A stretch of DNA of 64,000 nucleotides. Source: Paludibacter sp. GTDB taxonomy: Bacteria > Bacteroidota > Bacteroidia > Bacteroidales > Paludibacteraceae. Position numbers and translations under genes: made by a program. Position 1 is the first letter of the stretch; every line of letters begins with the position of its first letter. The DNA lies in assembly GCA_028690665.1 (NCBI GenBank), contig JAQVAV010000004.1:186001-250000 (forward strand). Direction: 5' to 3'. The notes below the pieces were generated by a model. It did not search any database. It was given only the letters and a program-made list of their open reading frames with translations, and was not told where the DNA came from. Of the stretch, positions 55,399 to 62,742 are shown in pieces.

Positions 55399-56349
55399 AT
55401 GTTGAGAACAGTAGTATTACTTTCATTAGCTATAATTATGACTTCCAATGTTTATCCGCAACAATCTATAGAAAATCGCGCTGCAACAAATGCACACGAA
55501 CTAAAAATTCTGAGCTGGAATATTTACATGCTTCCGGCATTGGTAAGTACCTTTAACCACAACAGCGAACGGGCTGAACTAATCGGCGATCAACTTAAGG
55601 ATTCCGATTACCAGATCATCGTTTTTCAGGAAGCATTTACCCGTAAATCAAGAGAAATTATCAGCAGAAAACTGTCCGATAAATATCCTTACCAATACGG
55701 TCCCATTAATCCGCCGGCGATACCATTGCATACCAACAGCGGACTATGGATCATTAGCAGAATTCCGCTTACGCTGCTTAAAAGTATAAAATTTAAACGC
55801 ACATCCGGATTCGACAGTGTAGCACAAAAAGGCGCCGCTCTCTTTCAGGGAAATTATAAAGGTAGCTCATTTCAGCTGCTCGCCACACATTTGCAGGCTG
55901 ATAACCCAGAAAGAATTGCCGTTGAACAATGCCGCGAAATAGCCGGATTACTTCATGAATTTTATCAACCAGACATGCCTCAGCTACTTTGCGGTGACTT
56001 CAATACCGAAATGGCCGACACACCGAACTACAAACGAATGTTACAGACTCTCGATGCCGACAATGGTGACCTTGAAGGAAAACTCCGGTTTACTTACGAT
56101 GAATTCAACAACAGTCTGGCCCAAAAGCCCAACGGCAAGACCAAACTTATCGACTATATTCTGACACGCAATACGCACCTGATTGAACAAATAAAACGTT
56201 CAGTAGTAGAATTTTGCCATACCGACAACAATAGAAATATCCATCTTTCCGACCATTATGCATTAGAAGCGACCGTATCATTAACCATTCCAACGAAAAT
56301 TAATATATCGGAACATAATATCCTGCAAACAGCTTCTCTATCACATTAA
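55399..56349 (+). CDS. Secreted sphingomyelinase-like endonuclease/exonuclease/phosphatase family protein
   Basis: A 316-aa protein with a signal peptide (MLRTVVLLSLAIIMTSNVYPQ). The DNase I-like fold resembles bacterial neutral sphingomyelinases: LKILSWNIYMLPALV at the start, VFQEAFTRKSREII (metal-binding Glu), HTNSGLWIISRIPL, LATHLQAD, LLCGDFNTEM and the catalytic HLSDHYALEATV. It would act outside the inner membrane on sphingo- or phospholipids. Bacteroidota make sphingolipids themselves, so either self or external lipid is conceivable. The gene is alone, with a possible regulatory direct repeat upstream. Confidence 0.82.
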   Translation: MLRTVVLLSLAIIMTSNVYPQQSIENRAATNAHELKILSWNIYMLPALVSTFNHNSERAELIGDQLKDSDYQIIVFQEAFTRKSREIISRKLSDKYPYQYGPINPPAIPLHTNSGLWIISRIPLTLLKSIKFKRTSGFDSVAQKGAALFQGNYKGSSFQLLATHLQADNPERIAVEQCREIAGLLHEFYQPDMPQLLCGDFNTEMADTPNYKRMLQTLDADNGDLEGKLRFTYDEFNNSLAQKPNGKTKLIDYILTRNTHLIEQIKRSVVEFCHTDNNRNIHLSDHYALEATVSLTIPTKINISEHNILQTASLSH

Positions 56350-56368
56350 ACAAAGTAAACTGACGAAT

Positions 56369-57442
56369 TTACCGAATCGTCACCATCGTAGCACCAAAGC
56401 CATATTCACGGAACGAAGCATCCTGAAAATAGCAATGTTTATATTTAGTTTTCAGTTGTTTTTCAATGTCTTTTCGCAACACACCTTCTCCCTTACCGTG
56501 GATAAACACAATTTTTTGTCCTTTATGTTTCATGTTTTCGTCCATTACCGCATAGAATTTATCCATTTGCAACTGTAACATATCCGCGTTACTCATGCCG
56601 GCCGTAGTGTCGACTAGTTCGTTTATGTGCAGGTCGATTTCCAACACATGTTTGCGGGGTCTTTCATGTCTTTTCGGAACTTTCGGTTTTTCTGGTTCTT
56701 TTTTCTCGAACATGGCTTTTTTGATGTCCTCCGGAGAAAGTTGCTCCAACAAATTATTTTCCTGTGTTTTGATAATATCCACAATCAGAGAAAGTTCTTC
56801 AAAATACTCATTCTCAGTAAAGCTATGCAGTTTATAAAATTTCACTGTATTCAGGCGGATTTTGGCATCAACTACCGGTTGAGGTTCATAAGTTTTACCC
56901 TGCTTAAACGGAATAATTTGTACCCTGATTTGCTCCCAGGCATTCAAATCTTCCTTGGTAATTGAGCAAATTTCTTCCTGCACATTAGGTTCTATCATAC
57001 CGTAGGCCACCGATTTCCATTGTCCGTTTTCTCCATTGACAATATTATAATACAGAAAATAATTGCTGTCGTTTACAAAATAACAATCGTAGGCAGTAGT
57101 CTGCAACTGTTTTATATCCAACGGAAAAAATGCCAGAACTGCGCGAAGAGTCTCGCCATCAGCCGTTTCGTAGACCGGTTCAGGGATTTCTTCTTTTTTT
57201 ACAGGAATTGGCTCCGTGGCAATCTTTTCTTCTGCCTTTGCAGCAGGAGCACTGAAATCTTTTTTCGGAAAATTTGTTGTTTCATTCACTTCCGGCACAA
57301 CCACACAATCATGTGCTATTGTCGGAATTTCAAATCCGTCTTCATCTTCAACGTATACAAGATTTTTTTTCTCATCAACCCGGGTAACAATACCACCACC
57401 CACAGCATTCAGAAATCGTACTTTATCTCCTTTTTTAATCAT
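56369..57442 (-). CDS. DUF2027 protein with C-terminal Smr domain
   Basis: A 357-aa cytoplasmic protein. The N-terminal segment (1-50, KKGDKVRFLNAVGGGIVTRV) is a small barrel like that next to MutS2-type proteins; the middle (about 95-245) is the DUF2027 beta domain; a Lys/Pro-rich linker leads to the Smr domain (about 265-357, HVLEIDLHINELVD, then VFIHGKGEGVLRKDIEKQL with the HGxG motif). Smr domains can nick nucleic acids, but the function of this Bacteroidota fusion is unknown. Divergent from queA. Confidence 0.88.
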   Translation of the reverse strand: MIKKGDKVRFLNAVGGGIVTRVDEKKNLVYVEDEDGFEIPTIAHDCVVVPEVNETTNFPKKDFSAPAAKAEEKIATEPIPVKKEEIPEPVYETADGETLRAVLAFFPLDIKQLQTTAYDCYFVNDSNYFLYYNIVNGENGQWKSVAYGMIEPNVQEEICSITKEDLNAWEQIRVQIIPFKQGKTYEPQPVVDAKIRLNTVKFYKLHSFTENEYFEELSLIVDIIKTQENNLLEQLSPEDIKKAMFEKKEPEKPKVPKRHERPRKHVLEIDLHINELVDTTAGMSNADMLQLQMDKFYAVMDENMKHKGQKIVFIHGKGEGVLRKDIEKQLKTKYKHCYFQDASFREYGFGATMVTIR

Positions 57443-57461
57443 AATGCAAACTATTTATACA

Positions 57462-57493
57462 TTGGCATATTTGCCACATTTTATCTACTTTTG
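57462..57493 (+). promoter_or_regulatory. Promoter of queA
   Basis: TTG (57462-57464), 21-bp spacer, TACTTTTG (57486-57493), 30 bp before the GTG start chosen for queA. Spacing and sequence match the Bacteroidota vegetative promoter and support the start call. Confidence 0.65.
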
Positions 57494-57523
57494 CACAAAA
57501 TTACAACAAATTTCAGAACTAAA

Positions 57524-58750
57524 GTGAACAAAAATACAAACCCGGAAACTATATATATCGACGAATTTGATTATCCCCTTCCCGACGAACGGATTGCCAA
57601 ATATCCGGTATCACCGCGAGACTCTTCCAAACTTCTTGTATATCAGGACAACGAAATAACAGAAAGCAAATTCAGAAATATTGCCGGGTTTCTGCCCGAA
57701 AACGCGCTATTGGTCTACAACAACACACGGGTTATTCAGGCTCGTTTGCTTTTCCGGAAGAAAACAGGGGCCTCCATCGAAGTCTTTTGCCTCGAACCTC
57801 TGACCCCGGCCGATTATGCACAATCACTCGGAACTAACACCGAATGTATCTGGAAATGTATGGTGGGCAATCTGAAAAAATGGAAAGAAGAAATTTTATC
57901 CAAAGAAATAGTCATCAAAGGTAAACTACTTATTTTCAGCGCAGAGCTATTGAAAACCAATGGAAATACGCACGAAATTCTTTTCCGCTGGAACAATCCA
58001 GAAATACATTTTGCCGACATTCTGGAAAACGCGGGCGAACTTCCTATTCCCCCTTACTTGCATCGTAAAACAGAGGAAAGTGACCTTACGACCTATCAAA
58101 CCGTTTATTCCAAAATTAAAGGTTCGGTAGCTGCTCCTACAGCCGGATTGCACTTCACCGACAATGTATTCGAAACCCTGAAACCCCGCCATATTGAAAT
58201 TGAAGAAATAACGTTGCATGTCGGTGCCGGAACTTTTCAACCGGTAAAAACTCATGATATATCGGAACATACGATGCACAGCGAAGTTATTTCGGTACAA
58301 CGGGAAACCATAGAACATATCAGAACTAAGCAGGGAAATATCATTGCCGTAGGGACTACCTCAGTTCGAACACTCGAAAGTTTGTATTACATAGGCATGC
58401 TGTTATCGGAAAACACGATTGGGAAAGAAGATAAAATTCATATTCCACAATGGATGCCATACGAGCACGCAGCAAATCTGACTGTGAGCGAAGCGCTACA
58501 GGCCATTTTGGATTATTTAGACAAAAACAAACTATCGGCCCTGCATGCTGACACGCAAATTATGATTCGTCCCGGCTACAAATTCAAAATTGTAAATGGC
58601 ATCATAACTAATTTCCATCAGCCTAAAAGCACTTTATTGTTACTTGTTTCAGCCTTCGTGAATGGAAATTGGAAACAAATTTATGATTATGCCCTCAGTC
58701 ACGATTTCAGATTTTTAAGTTATGGCGACAGTTCGTTGTTATTGAAATAA
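57524..58750 (+). CDS. queA: S-adenosylmethionine:tRNA ribosyltransferase-isomerase
   Basis: QueA transfers and isomerises the ribose of SAM onto preQ1 at position 34 of tRNAs to give epoxyqueuosine. I choose the GTG at 57524 (VNKNTNPETIYIDEFDYPLP); the open frame extends upstream to 57020, but only as antisense of the DUF2027 gene. The 408-aa product has FDYPLPDERIAKYPVSPRDSS, ALLVYNNTRVIQARL, VYSKIKGSVAAPTAGLHF, LHVGAGTFQPV and the C-terminal FHQPKSTLLLLVSAF, all typical of QueA. Its promoter lies within 40 bp upstream. Confidence 0.95.
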   Translation: MNKNTNPETIYIDEFDYPLPDERIAKYPVSPRDSSKLLVYQDNEITESKFRNIAGFLPENALLVYNNTRVIQARLLFRKKTGASIEVFCLEPLTPADYAQSLGTNTECIWKCMVGNLKKWKEEILSKEIVIKGKLLIFSAELLKTNGNTHEILFRWNNPEIHFADILENAGELPIPPYLHRKTEESDLTTYQTVYSKIKGSVAAPTAGLHFTDNVFETLKPRHIEIEEITLHVGAGTFQPVKTHDISEHTMHSEVISVQRETIEHIRTKQGNIIAVGTTSVRTLESLYYIGMLLSENTIGKEDKIHIPQWMPYEHAANLTVSEALQAILDYLDKNKLSALHADTQIMIRPGYKFKIVNGIITNFHQPKSTLLLLVSAFVNGNWKQIYDYALSHDFRFLSYGDSSLLLK

Positions 58751-58767
58751 ATAGAATTGGGCATCTT

Positions 58768-58884
58768 TTATTTTAAAAATGATTTTCCGCAAAGTCCATA
58801 ATCCTTAACCTGCACTTTCAGCACATATACACCTGATGGCAGTGCTGCAATACTAAAATATTGATTTGGAGTTTTCAAAAGGGA
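58768..58884 (-). pseudogene. Remnant of a T9SS C-terminal sorting domain
   Basis: On the minus strand 38 codons are open between two stops and read TPNQYFSIAALPSGVYVLKV, then DYGLCGKSFLK. This is a textbook end of a T9SS type A sorting domain, with no start and no upstream protein. The rest of the gene is gone; an IS-end-like element lies directly upstream of it. Confidence 0.7.
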
Positions 58885-58890
58885 TTATTA

Positions 58891-59020
58891 TTGTCCGGTA
58901 AAATCACCCAACATACATCATCTTAATACGAACAAACCATTTATAACGGCACTGTTCTACTTTGTGTTAGTTGGCATTAAATTGGGAAGACATCATTTTT
59001 GAGTGACTTTTACCGGACAA
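58891..59020. mobile_element. IS-derived MITE-like element, 130 bp
   Basis: Outer inverted repeats: TTGTCCGGTAAAATCACCCAA (58891-58911) against the complement of the other end, which begins TTGTCCGGTAAAAGTCACTC (59020 downwards): 13 identical bases, then similar. No transposase is present, so it is a deletion derivative or MITE of an insertion sequence. No convincing target duplication is seen. Confidence 0.6.
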
Positions 59021-59097
59021 CAATGATTTAAATTTAGAAGAGAATATCTGAAAAATCTACGAATTACTTATTAAACAGCATCTTCTAAATAAATTTG

Positions 59098-59604
59098 TTA
59101 CAATCTGTATCCAATTGACAAAGCTGGGGCTATACCAATGGAATATCCTAACCCTGAAGCGGGAGTACTAAAAGGAACATCCAGCCCCAGTGAAAATGAA
59201 AGCCGTTTGGTAACCGACTCATGCCGGTATGCTATCCTCCCAAATGAATAATACCCCAATCCTTTATTATTTCCAAATTTATAATCTGCATAAAAAGCAC
59301 AGAGCCCTATACCTGTTTCAAGAAAATTTTTTTGCTGCCCCAGAAGATAATGAATATTAAATGGTATTGAAACAACCCGGTTCATCCTGTCGTCTTCAGG
59401 ATAGTATGCTTTTACGGGAGTCAAATACCAATGGTTTGCTCCGCTATTATATTCAAAGCCATAACTCAGGCCAACCGTATAGCCAAATTTTGAGAGTTCA
59501 CTAAAACGACTGTCTAATGAAAGGCCAGTCAGGCCGTAGGAGCCTGCAAGTTCAAACCCGAGATATTTTTTTCTCTGAGAAAACAGGACAGAAACATTGA
59601 CCAA
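59098..59604 (-). CDS. Outer-membrane beta-barrel-like protein with its signal peptide out of frame
   Basis: A 168-aa reading frame opening at TTG (59602-59604). The body has amphipathic beta strands of a small outer-membrane barrel (KYLGFELAGSYGLTGLSLD, FGYTVGLSYGFEY, LSFSLGLDVPF, and a terminal SIGIAPALSIGYRL). The same frame continues upstream as IIILILLVNVSVLFSQ, a signal-peptide core, but the ATG at 59631-59633 (MKK...) is displaced by one base across a run of seven A residues; eight A residues would give an intact leader. As it stands the protein would lack a start plus full leader. No family name can be assigned. Confidence 0.6.
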   Translation of the reverse strand: MVNVSVLFSQRKKYLGFELAGSYGLTGLSLDSRFSELSKFGYTVGLSYGFEYNSGANHWYLTPVKAYYPEDDRMNRVVSIPFNIHYLLGQQKNFLETGIGLCAFYADYKFGNNKGLGYYSFGRIAYRHESVTKRLSFSLGLDVPFSTPASGLGYSIGIAPALSIGYRL

Positions 59605-59623
59605 TAGTATTAATATTATAATG

Positions 59624-59633
59624 TTTTTTTCAT
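59624..59633 (-). other. A7 homopolymer between ATG and signal-peptide frame
   Basis: ATG (59631-59633, complement) followed by seven A (T run 59624-59630). Adding one A joins MKK to the hydrophobic leader of the 59098 gene. It is a candidate slippage site or a sequencing error. Confidence 0.5.
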
Positions 59634-59854
59634 GCGTAAATAATTTATTTTATATATGTTGAATGGAGCTTGTATGCCATCAGGCAGACCCGTCGTATAA
59701 TAAATTTCCATCCGTGTTTGTATTTAACAAATCATACTCGTTTTATTTACAAAATAGAATTCCTTTCCACTCTCCCCCATCGTTAGCAGCAGATACCGTT
59801 TTGCTTAGCTACCAAACATGCCTGCCCTTTTTTTATTATTTCTATTCAAAAATA
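59634..59854. other. Intergenic region, nothing recognised
   Basis: About 220 bp between the barrel gene and the cassette array. No ORF, hairpin or promoter box is convincing. It marks the left edge of the array. Confidence 0.4.
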
Positions 59855-60058
59855 CTATCTGTGAATTGAGTTACCTCCTAACGAAGCAATAGAGTTACCT
59901 CCTTCAGTTCCCACAAGACTTGTCCAGAATGCAGAAGCCGCGCCATACCCTTTTTCGTTTTTCACCCGTTGAAAATTGAATGCGAGAATAAGTTCATTTG
60001 TTGCAATAATATCTTGATTTTGTAAGCACCTGTTTTTACAGGAGAGCAAACTTTTCAA
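59855..60058 (-). pseudogene. Partial metallopeptidase-fragment unit (left end of the array)
   Basis: Sixty-seven codons identical in their first part to the fragment at 60622-61128 (NQDIIATNELILAFNFQRV, KNEKGYGAASAFWTSLVGTE) and ending GGNSIASLGGNSIHR at a stop. The end lies where GAGTTACCTCC occurs twice 24 bp apart (59893-59903 and upstream copy), so the unit was probably cut off by recombination between short repeats. Zinc motif absent. Confidence 0.7.
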
Positions 60059-60075
60059 AAGCCTTGCCCTCCTGT
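60038..60075. repeat. Cassette-junction hairpin, copy 1
   Basis: Near-complete inverted repeat: ACAGGAGAGCAAA pairs with the complement of the far arm (11 of 13), with an inner CTTTT/AAAAG stem. It lies just after the lipoprotein stop and spans the presumed start of the next fragment. Confidence 0.65.
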
Positions 60076-60082
60076 GAGTAGA

Positions 60083-60589
60083 TTATTTCTGATAATACTC
60101 CTTAAATCGTTCAAGCATACTGTAATCTTTGGTCATTAAACTTAACAGGGTATCATTTACAGTTAAGTAGTATTTTGTTATCCAGTTTGTTTCTCTTAAT
60201 TTATTATTACTTAAAGTAGAAACAGAACTTTTGCTAAAAAAATCAGAAAAAACAACTGTATTATATTCATGACGACCAAAAACACCCTCCCAGTGAAACG
60301 AGCTTGTATCAGTCAAATTAAAAATATAAAAGCTGTTATAATCAAATTCTCTAACAACTTCTCCAACACCAACTACCTCGCTAACTTCCCATTCTAATGT
60401 TGTATCAGAGTTTTCATGAATCTGAGAAACAAAAGAGTCAGCTACAAGTTCATGATCACTATAAAGAATGTGTACAATTTCTTTGTTTGATTGGTTAATT
60501 ATATAGTGGTAGTCTGTTTGTTTTCTAGTCCACTCAACACAACTTGCTAAGAACAAACAAATGAAAATACTAAAAATTATGTGCTTCAT
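60083..60589 (-). CDS. Array lipoprotein, copy 3 (identical to copy 2)
   Basis: A 168-aa lipoprotein: leader MKHIIFSIFICLFLASC with lipobox LASC (Cys17), a variable middle, and a C-terminus TKYYLTVNDTLLSLMTKDY ending FKEYYQK. It is identical in sequence to the copy at 61153-61659. Compared with the copy next to the full-length peptidase gene (62224), the leader and last ~35 residues are conserved and the middle is strongly diverged. No domain recognised. Lies 32 bp downstream of a peptidase fragment. It could be a partner, inhibitor or immunity-type protein for the peptidase, but there is no direct evidence. Confidence 0.7.
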   Translation of the reverse strand: MKHIIFSIFICLFLASCVEWTRKQTDYHYIINQSNKEIVHILYSDHELVADSFVSQIHENSDTTLEWEVSEVVGVGEVVREFDYNSFYIFNLTDTSSFHWEGVFGRHEYNTVVFSDFFSKSSVSTLSNNKLRETNWITKYYLTVNDTLLSLMTKDYSMLERFKEYYQK

Positions 60590-60621
60590 ATCTGTTTACT
60601 TTTACAATTATTGAATCTGAT

Positions 60622-61128
60622 TTAGAAGGATATATTGTTTTTCAGATTATCTCTGAATCCGGAAAAAGTCTTGGATGTCATTGATTTTTCGATATTACCG
60701 TAACTGCAACCGAGAAGAATTAGTTCATCAAACATTCTTGTGTAGTAATATGGAAATCCTGTTGTATATTTTTTTCCTGTATAATCTTTTGGTCTATAAT
60801 TTAAAATAGAATTATAACTTGTCATATCAAATGCATCAAAGTTCAAGAAATCTTTCATTTGTGCCCATTCACGATAATTCGCCCAACCTTCACACAAAGC
60901 AACTTGTTGCCAGTTAGTATCACTTTTCTTTCCATAACTGCTGTCTCCAAACGATGCAACAGAATGACCTCCCTCAGTTCCCACAAGACTTGTCCAGAAT
61001 GCAGAAGCCGCGCCATACCCTTTTTCGTTTTTCACCCGTTGAAAATTGAATGCGAGAATAAGTTCATTTGTTGCAATAATATCTTGATTTTGTAAGCACC
61101 TGTTTTTACAGGAGAGCAAACTTTTCAA
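60622..61128 (-). pseudogene. Metallopeptidase 3' fragment (cassette copy)
   Basis: A 168-aa open frame from a TTG (MKSLLSCKNRCLQNQDII) that corresponds to the last ~180 residues of the peptidase at 62723. The zinc motif HELTH is replaced by NELIL (61054-61068), the segment LCEGWANYREW is kept, and the tail is frameshifted after FSGFRDNLK so that it ends NNISF instead of the ~20-residue tail of the full-length gene. The first codons come from the junction hairpin. It is unlikely to be an active enzyme. Confidence 0.7.
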
Positions 61129-61145
61129 AAGCCTTGCCCTCCTGT
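61108..61145. repeat. Cassette-junction hairpin, copy 2
   Basis: Same 38-bp inverted repeat as at 60038-60075, exactly 1070 bp away. Confidence 0.65.
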
Positions 61146-61152
61146 GAGTAGA

Positions 61153-61659
61153 TTATTTCTGATAATACTCCTTAAATCGTTCAAGCATACTGTAATCTTT
61201 GGTCATTAAACTTAACAGGGTATCATTTACAGTTAAGTAGTATTTTGTTATCCAGTTTGTTTCTCTTAATTTATTATTACTTAAAGTAGAAACAGAACTT
61301 TTGCTAAAAAAATCAGAAAAAACAACTGTATTATATTCATGACGACCAAAAACACCCTCCCAGTGAAACGAGCTTGTATCAGTCAAATTAAAAATATAAA
61401 AGCTGTTATAATCAAATTCTCTAACAACTTCTCCAACACCAACTACCTCGCTAACTTCCCATTCTAATGTTGTATCAGAGTTTTCATGAATCTGAGAAAC
61501 AAAAGAGTCAGCTACAAGTTCATGATCACTATAAAGAATGTGTACAATTTCTTTGTTTGATTGGTTAATTATATAGTGGTAGTCTGTTTGTTTTCTAGTC
61601 CACTCAACACAACTTGCTAAGAACAAACAAATGAAAATACTAAAAATTATGTGCTTCAT
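61153..61659 (-). CDS. Array lipoprotein, copy 2
   Basis: A 168-aa lipoprotein identical to the product at 60083-60589: lipobox LASC (Cys17), middle segment VSEVVGVGEVVREFDYNSF, conserved end YLTVNDTLLSLMTKDYSM. The upstream 32-bp gap, where the full-length locus has a 20-bp overlap, results from the frameshift that shortens the preceding peptidase fragment. Reading frame intact, unlike the adjoining fragment, which points to selection or very recent duplication. Confidence 0.7.
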   Translation of the reverse strand: MKHIIFSIFICLFLASCVEWTRKQTDYHYIINQSNKEIVHILYSDHELVADSFVSQIHENSDTTLEWEVSEVVGVGEVVREFDYNSFYIFNLTDTSSFHWEGVFGRHEYNTVVFSDFFSKSSVSTLSNNKLRETNWITKYYLTVNDTLLSLMTKDYSMLERFKEYYQK

Positions 61660-61691
61660 ATCTGTTTACTTTTACAATTATTGAATCTGAT

Positions 61692-62195
61692 TTAGAAGGA
61701 TATATTGTTTTTCAGATTATCTCTGAATCCGGAAAAAGTCTTGGATGTCATTGATTTTTCGATATTACCGTAACTGCAACCGAGAAGAATTAGTTCATCA
61801 AACATTCTTGTGTAGTAATATGGAAATCCTGTTGTATATTTTTTTCCTGTATAATCTTTTGGTCTATAATTTAAAATAGAATTATAACTTGTCATATCAA
61901 ATGCATCAAAGTTCAAGAAATCTTTCATTTGTGCCCATTCACGATAATTCGCCCAACCTTCACACAAAGCAACTTGTTGCCAGTTTCCATCACCTTTCTT
62001 TCCATAACTGCTACCTCCTAACAAAGCAATAGAGTTGCCTCCTTCAGTTCCCACAAGACTCGTCCAAAACGCAGTAGCTGCGCCATAGCCTTTTTCATTT
62101 TTTACCCGCATAAAATTGGATGCGCGAGTAAGTTCATTTGTTGCAATAATATCTTGATTTTTGTAAGTATCTGTTTTTACAGGAGAGCAAACTTT
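61692..62195 (-). pseudogene. Metallopeptidase 3' fragment (older cassette copy)
   Basis: The frame is open from after a TGA at 62196-62198 and reads VCSPVKTDTYKNQDIIATNE, LTRASNF, then MRVKNEKGYGAATAFWTSLV; the first ATG is at 62109-62111. The zinc motif is NELTR (62124-62138), intermediate between HELTH of the full gene and NELIL of the other fragments. The tail ends NNISF after the same +1 frameshift (extra A after FRDNLK; the lost frame would read SKSDSIIVKVNRYEAHNF). Probably non-functional as an enzyme. Confidence 0.7.
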
Positions 62196-62216
62196 TCAAA
62201 AGCCTTGCCCTCCTGT
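62179..62216. repeat. Cassette-junction hairpin, copy 3
   Basis: Same 38-bp inverted repeat as at 60038 and 61108, here after the lipoprotein gene of the full-length pair. Confidence 0.65.
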
Positions 62217-62223
62217 GAGTAGA

Positions 62224-62742
62224 TTATTTCTGATAATACTCCTTAAACCTTTCAATCATACTGTAATCTTTTTTCATCAGTTTTAAAAGCGTGTCATTGA
62301 CGGTGAGGTAGTAATTTGTAATTACATTGGATTCATTGTTTTCACTATCAATCACTTCTTTAGTTTGTAGATTGAAAATCTCCGTCATTTGCTCAGCGTC
62401 AGGTTCATATCCACCGTAAAAGTTTTGCCAATGAATAGAGGTTGTGTCAGAAATATTATAAACATAAAAATCTTTATAACTTCCTAAACTCCCATATAAT
62501 CTTGGTTTATGAATACCGGTAATTTGGGTAAAATTCCATTCTAATGTTGTATCGCAAGTTCCATTAATTTTAAACACCACAGAATCCTGCGGTACTACCC
62601 TAATATCCAAATTTAATACATGTACAATCTTTTTATTCGTTAAGTTAATCATATAGTGATTGTCAGTCGTTCTTTGATTCATTGGCTCACAAGCTGTTAA
62701 TAATGAAACGATGAGCAGTAAACTAAAAATTATATGCTTCAT
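62224..62742 (-). CDS. Array lipoprotein, copy 1 (partner of the full-length peptidase)
   Basis: A 172-aa lipoprotein with leader MKHIIFSLLLIVSLLTAC (lipobox LTAC, Cys18). The C-terminal ~35 residues (TNYYLTVNDTLLKLMKKDY, ERFKEYYQK) match the other copies; the middle (HVLNLDIRVVPQDSVVFKI, YGSLGSYKDFYVYNISDT) is clearly different. Its start lies 20 bp inside the end of the peptidase gene, so translation is coupled and the two products are probably made together. No known domain. Likely anchored in the periplasm or outer membrane. Confidence 0.75.
   Translation of the reverse strand: MKHIIFSLLLIVSLLTACEPMNQRTTDNHYMINLTNKKIVHVLNLDIRVVPQDSVVFKINGTCDTTLEWNFTQITGIHKPRLYGSLGSYKDFYVYNISDTTSIHWQNFYGGYEPDAEQMTEIFNLQTKEVIDSENNESNVITNYYLTVNDTLLKLMKKDYSMIERFKEYYQK

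Larger units (their letters stand above)
59904..62043. repeat. Tandem duplication of a ~1070-bp cassette
   Basis: Position n and n+1070 match, apparently without change, from about 59904 to about 60915 (compare 60083-60589 with 61153-61659). Each unit carries a 3' fragment of the metallopeptidase gene and one lipoprotein gene. The neighbouring segment 62044-63113 is a third, diverged unit belonging to the full-length gene pair. Confidence 0.85.

Noticed and set aside
57020-57523. N-terminal extension of the queA reading frame
   Set aside because: This part is antisense to the DUF2027-Smr gene, has the low-complexity Phe/Ile-rich look of a shadow frame, and a good promoter lies inside it at 57462-57493; the GTG at 57524 fits QueA.
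60622-61128. The N-terminus MKSLLSC as a real lipoprotein leader
   Set aside because: It resembles a lipobox but is encoded by the junction hairpin, has no hydrophobic core, and the same bases are in another frame in the older copy.
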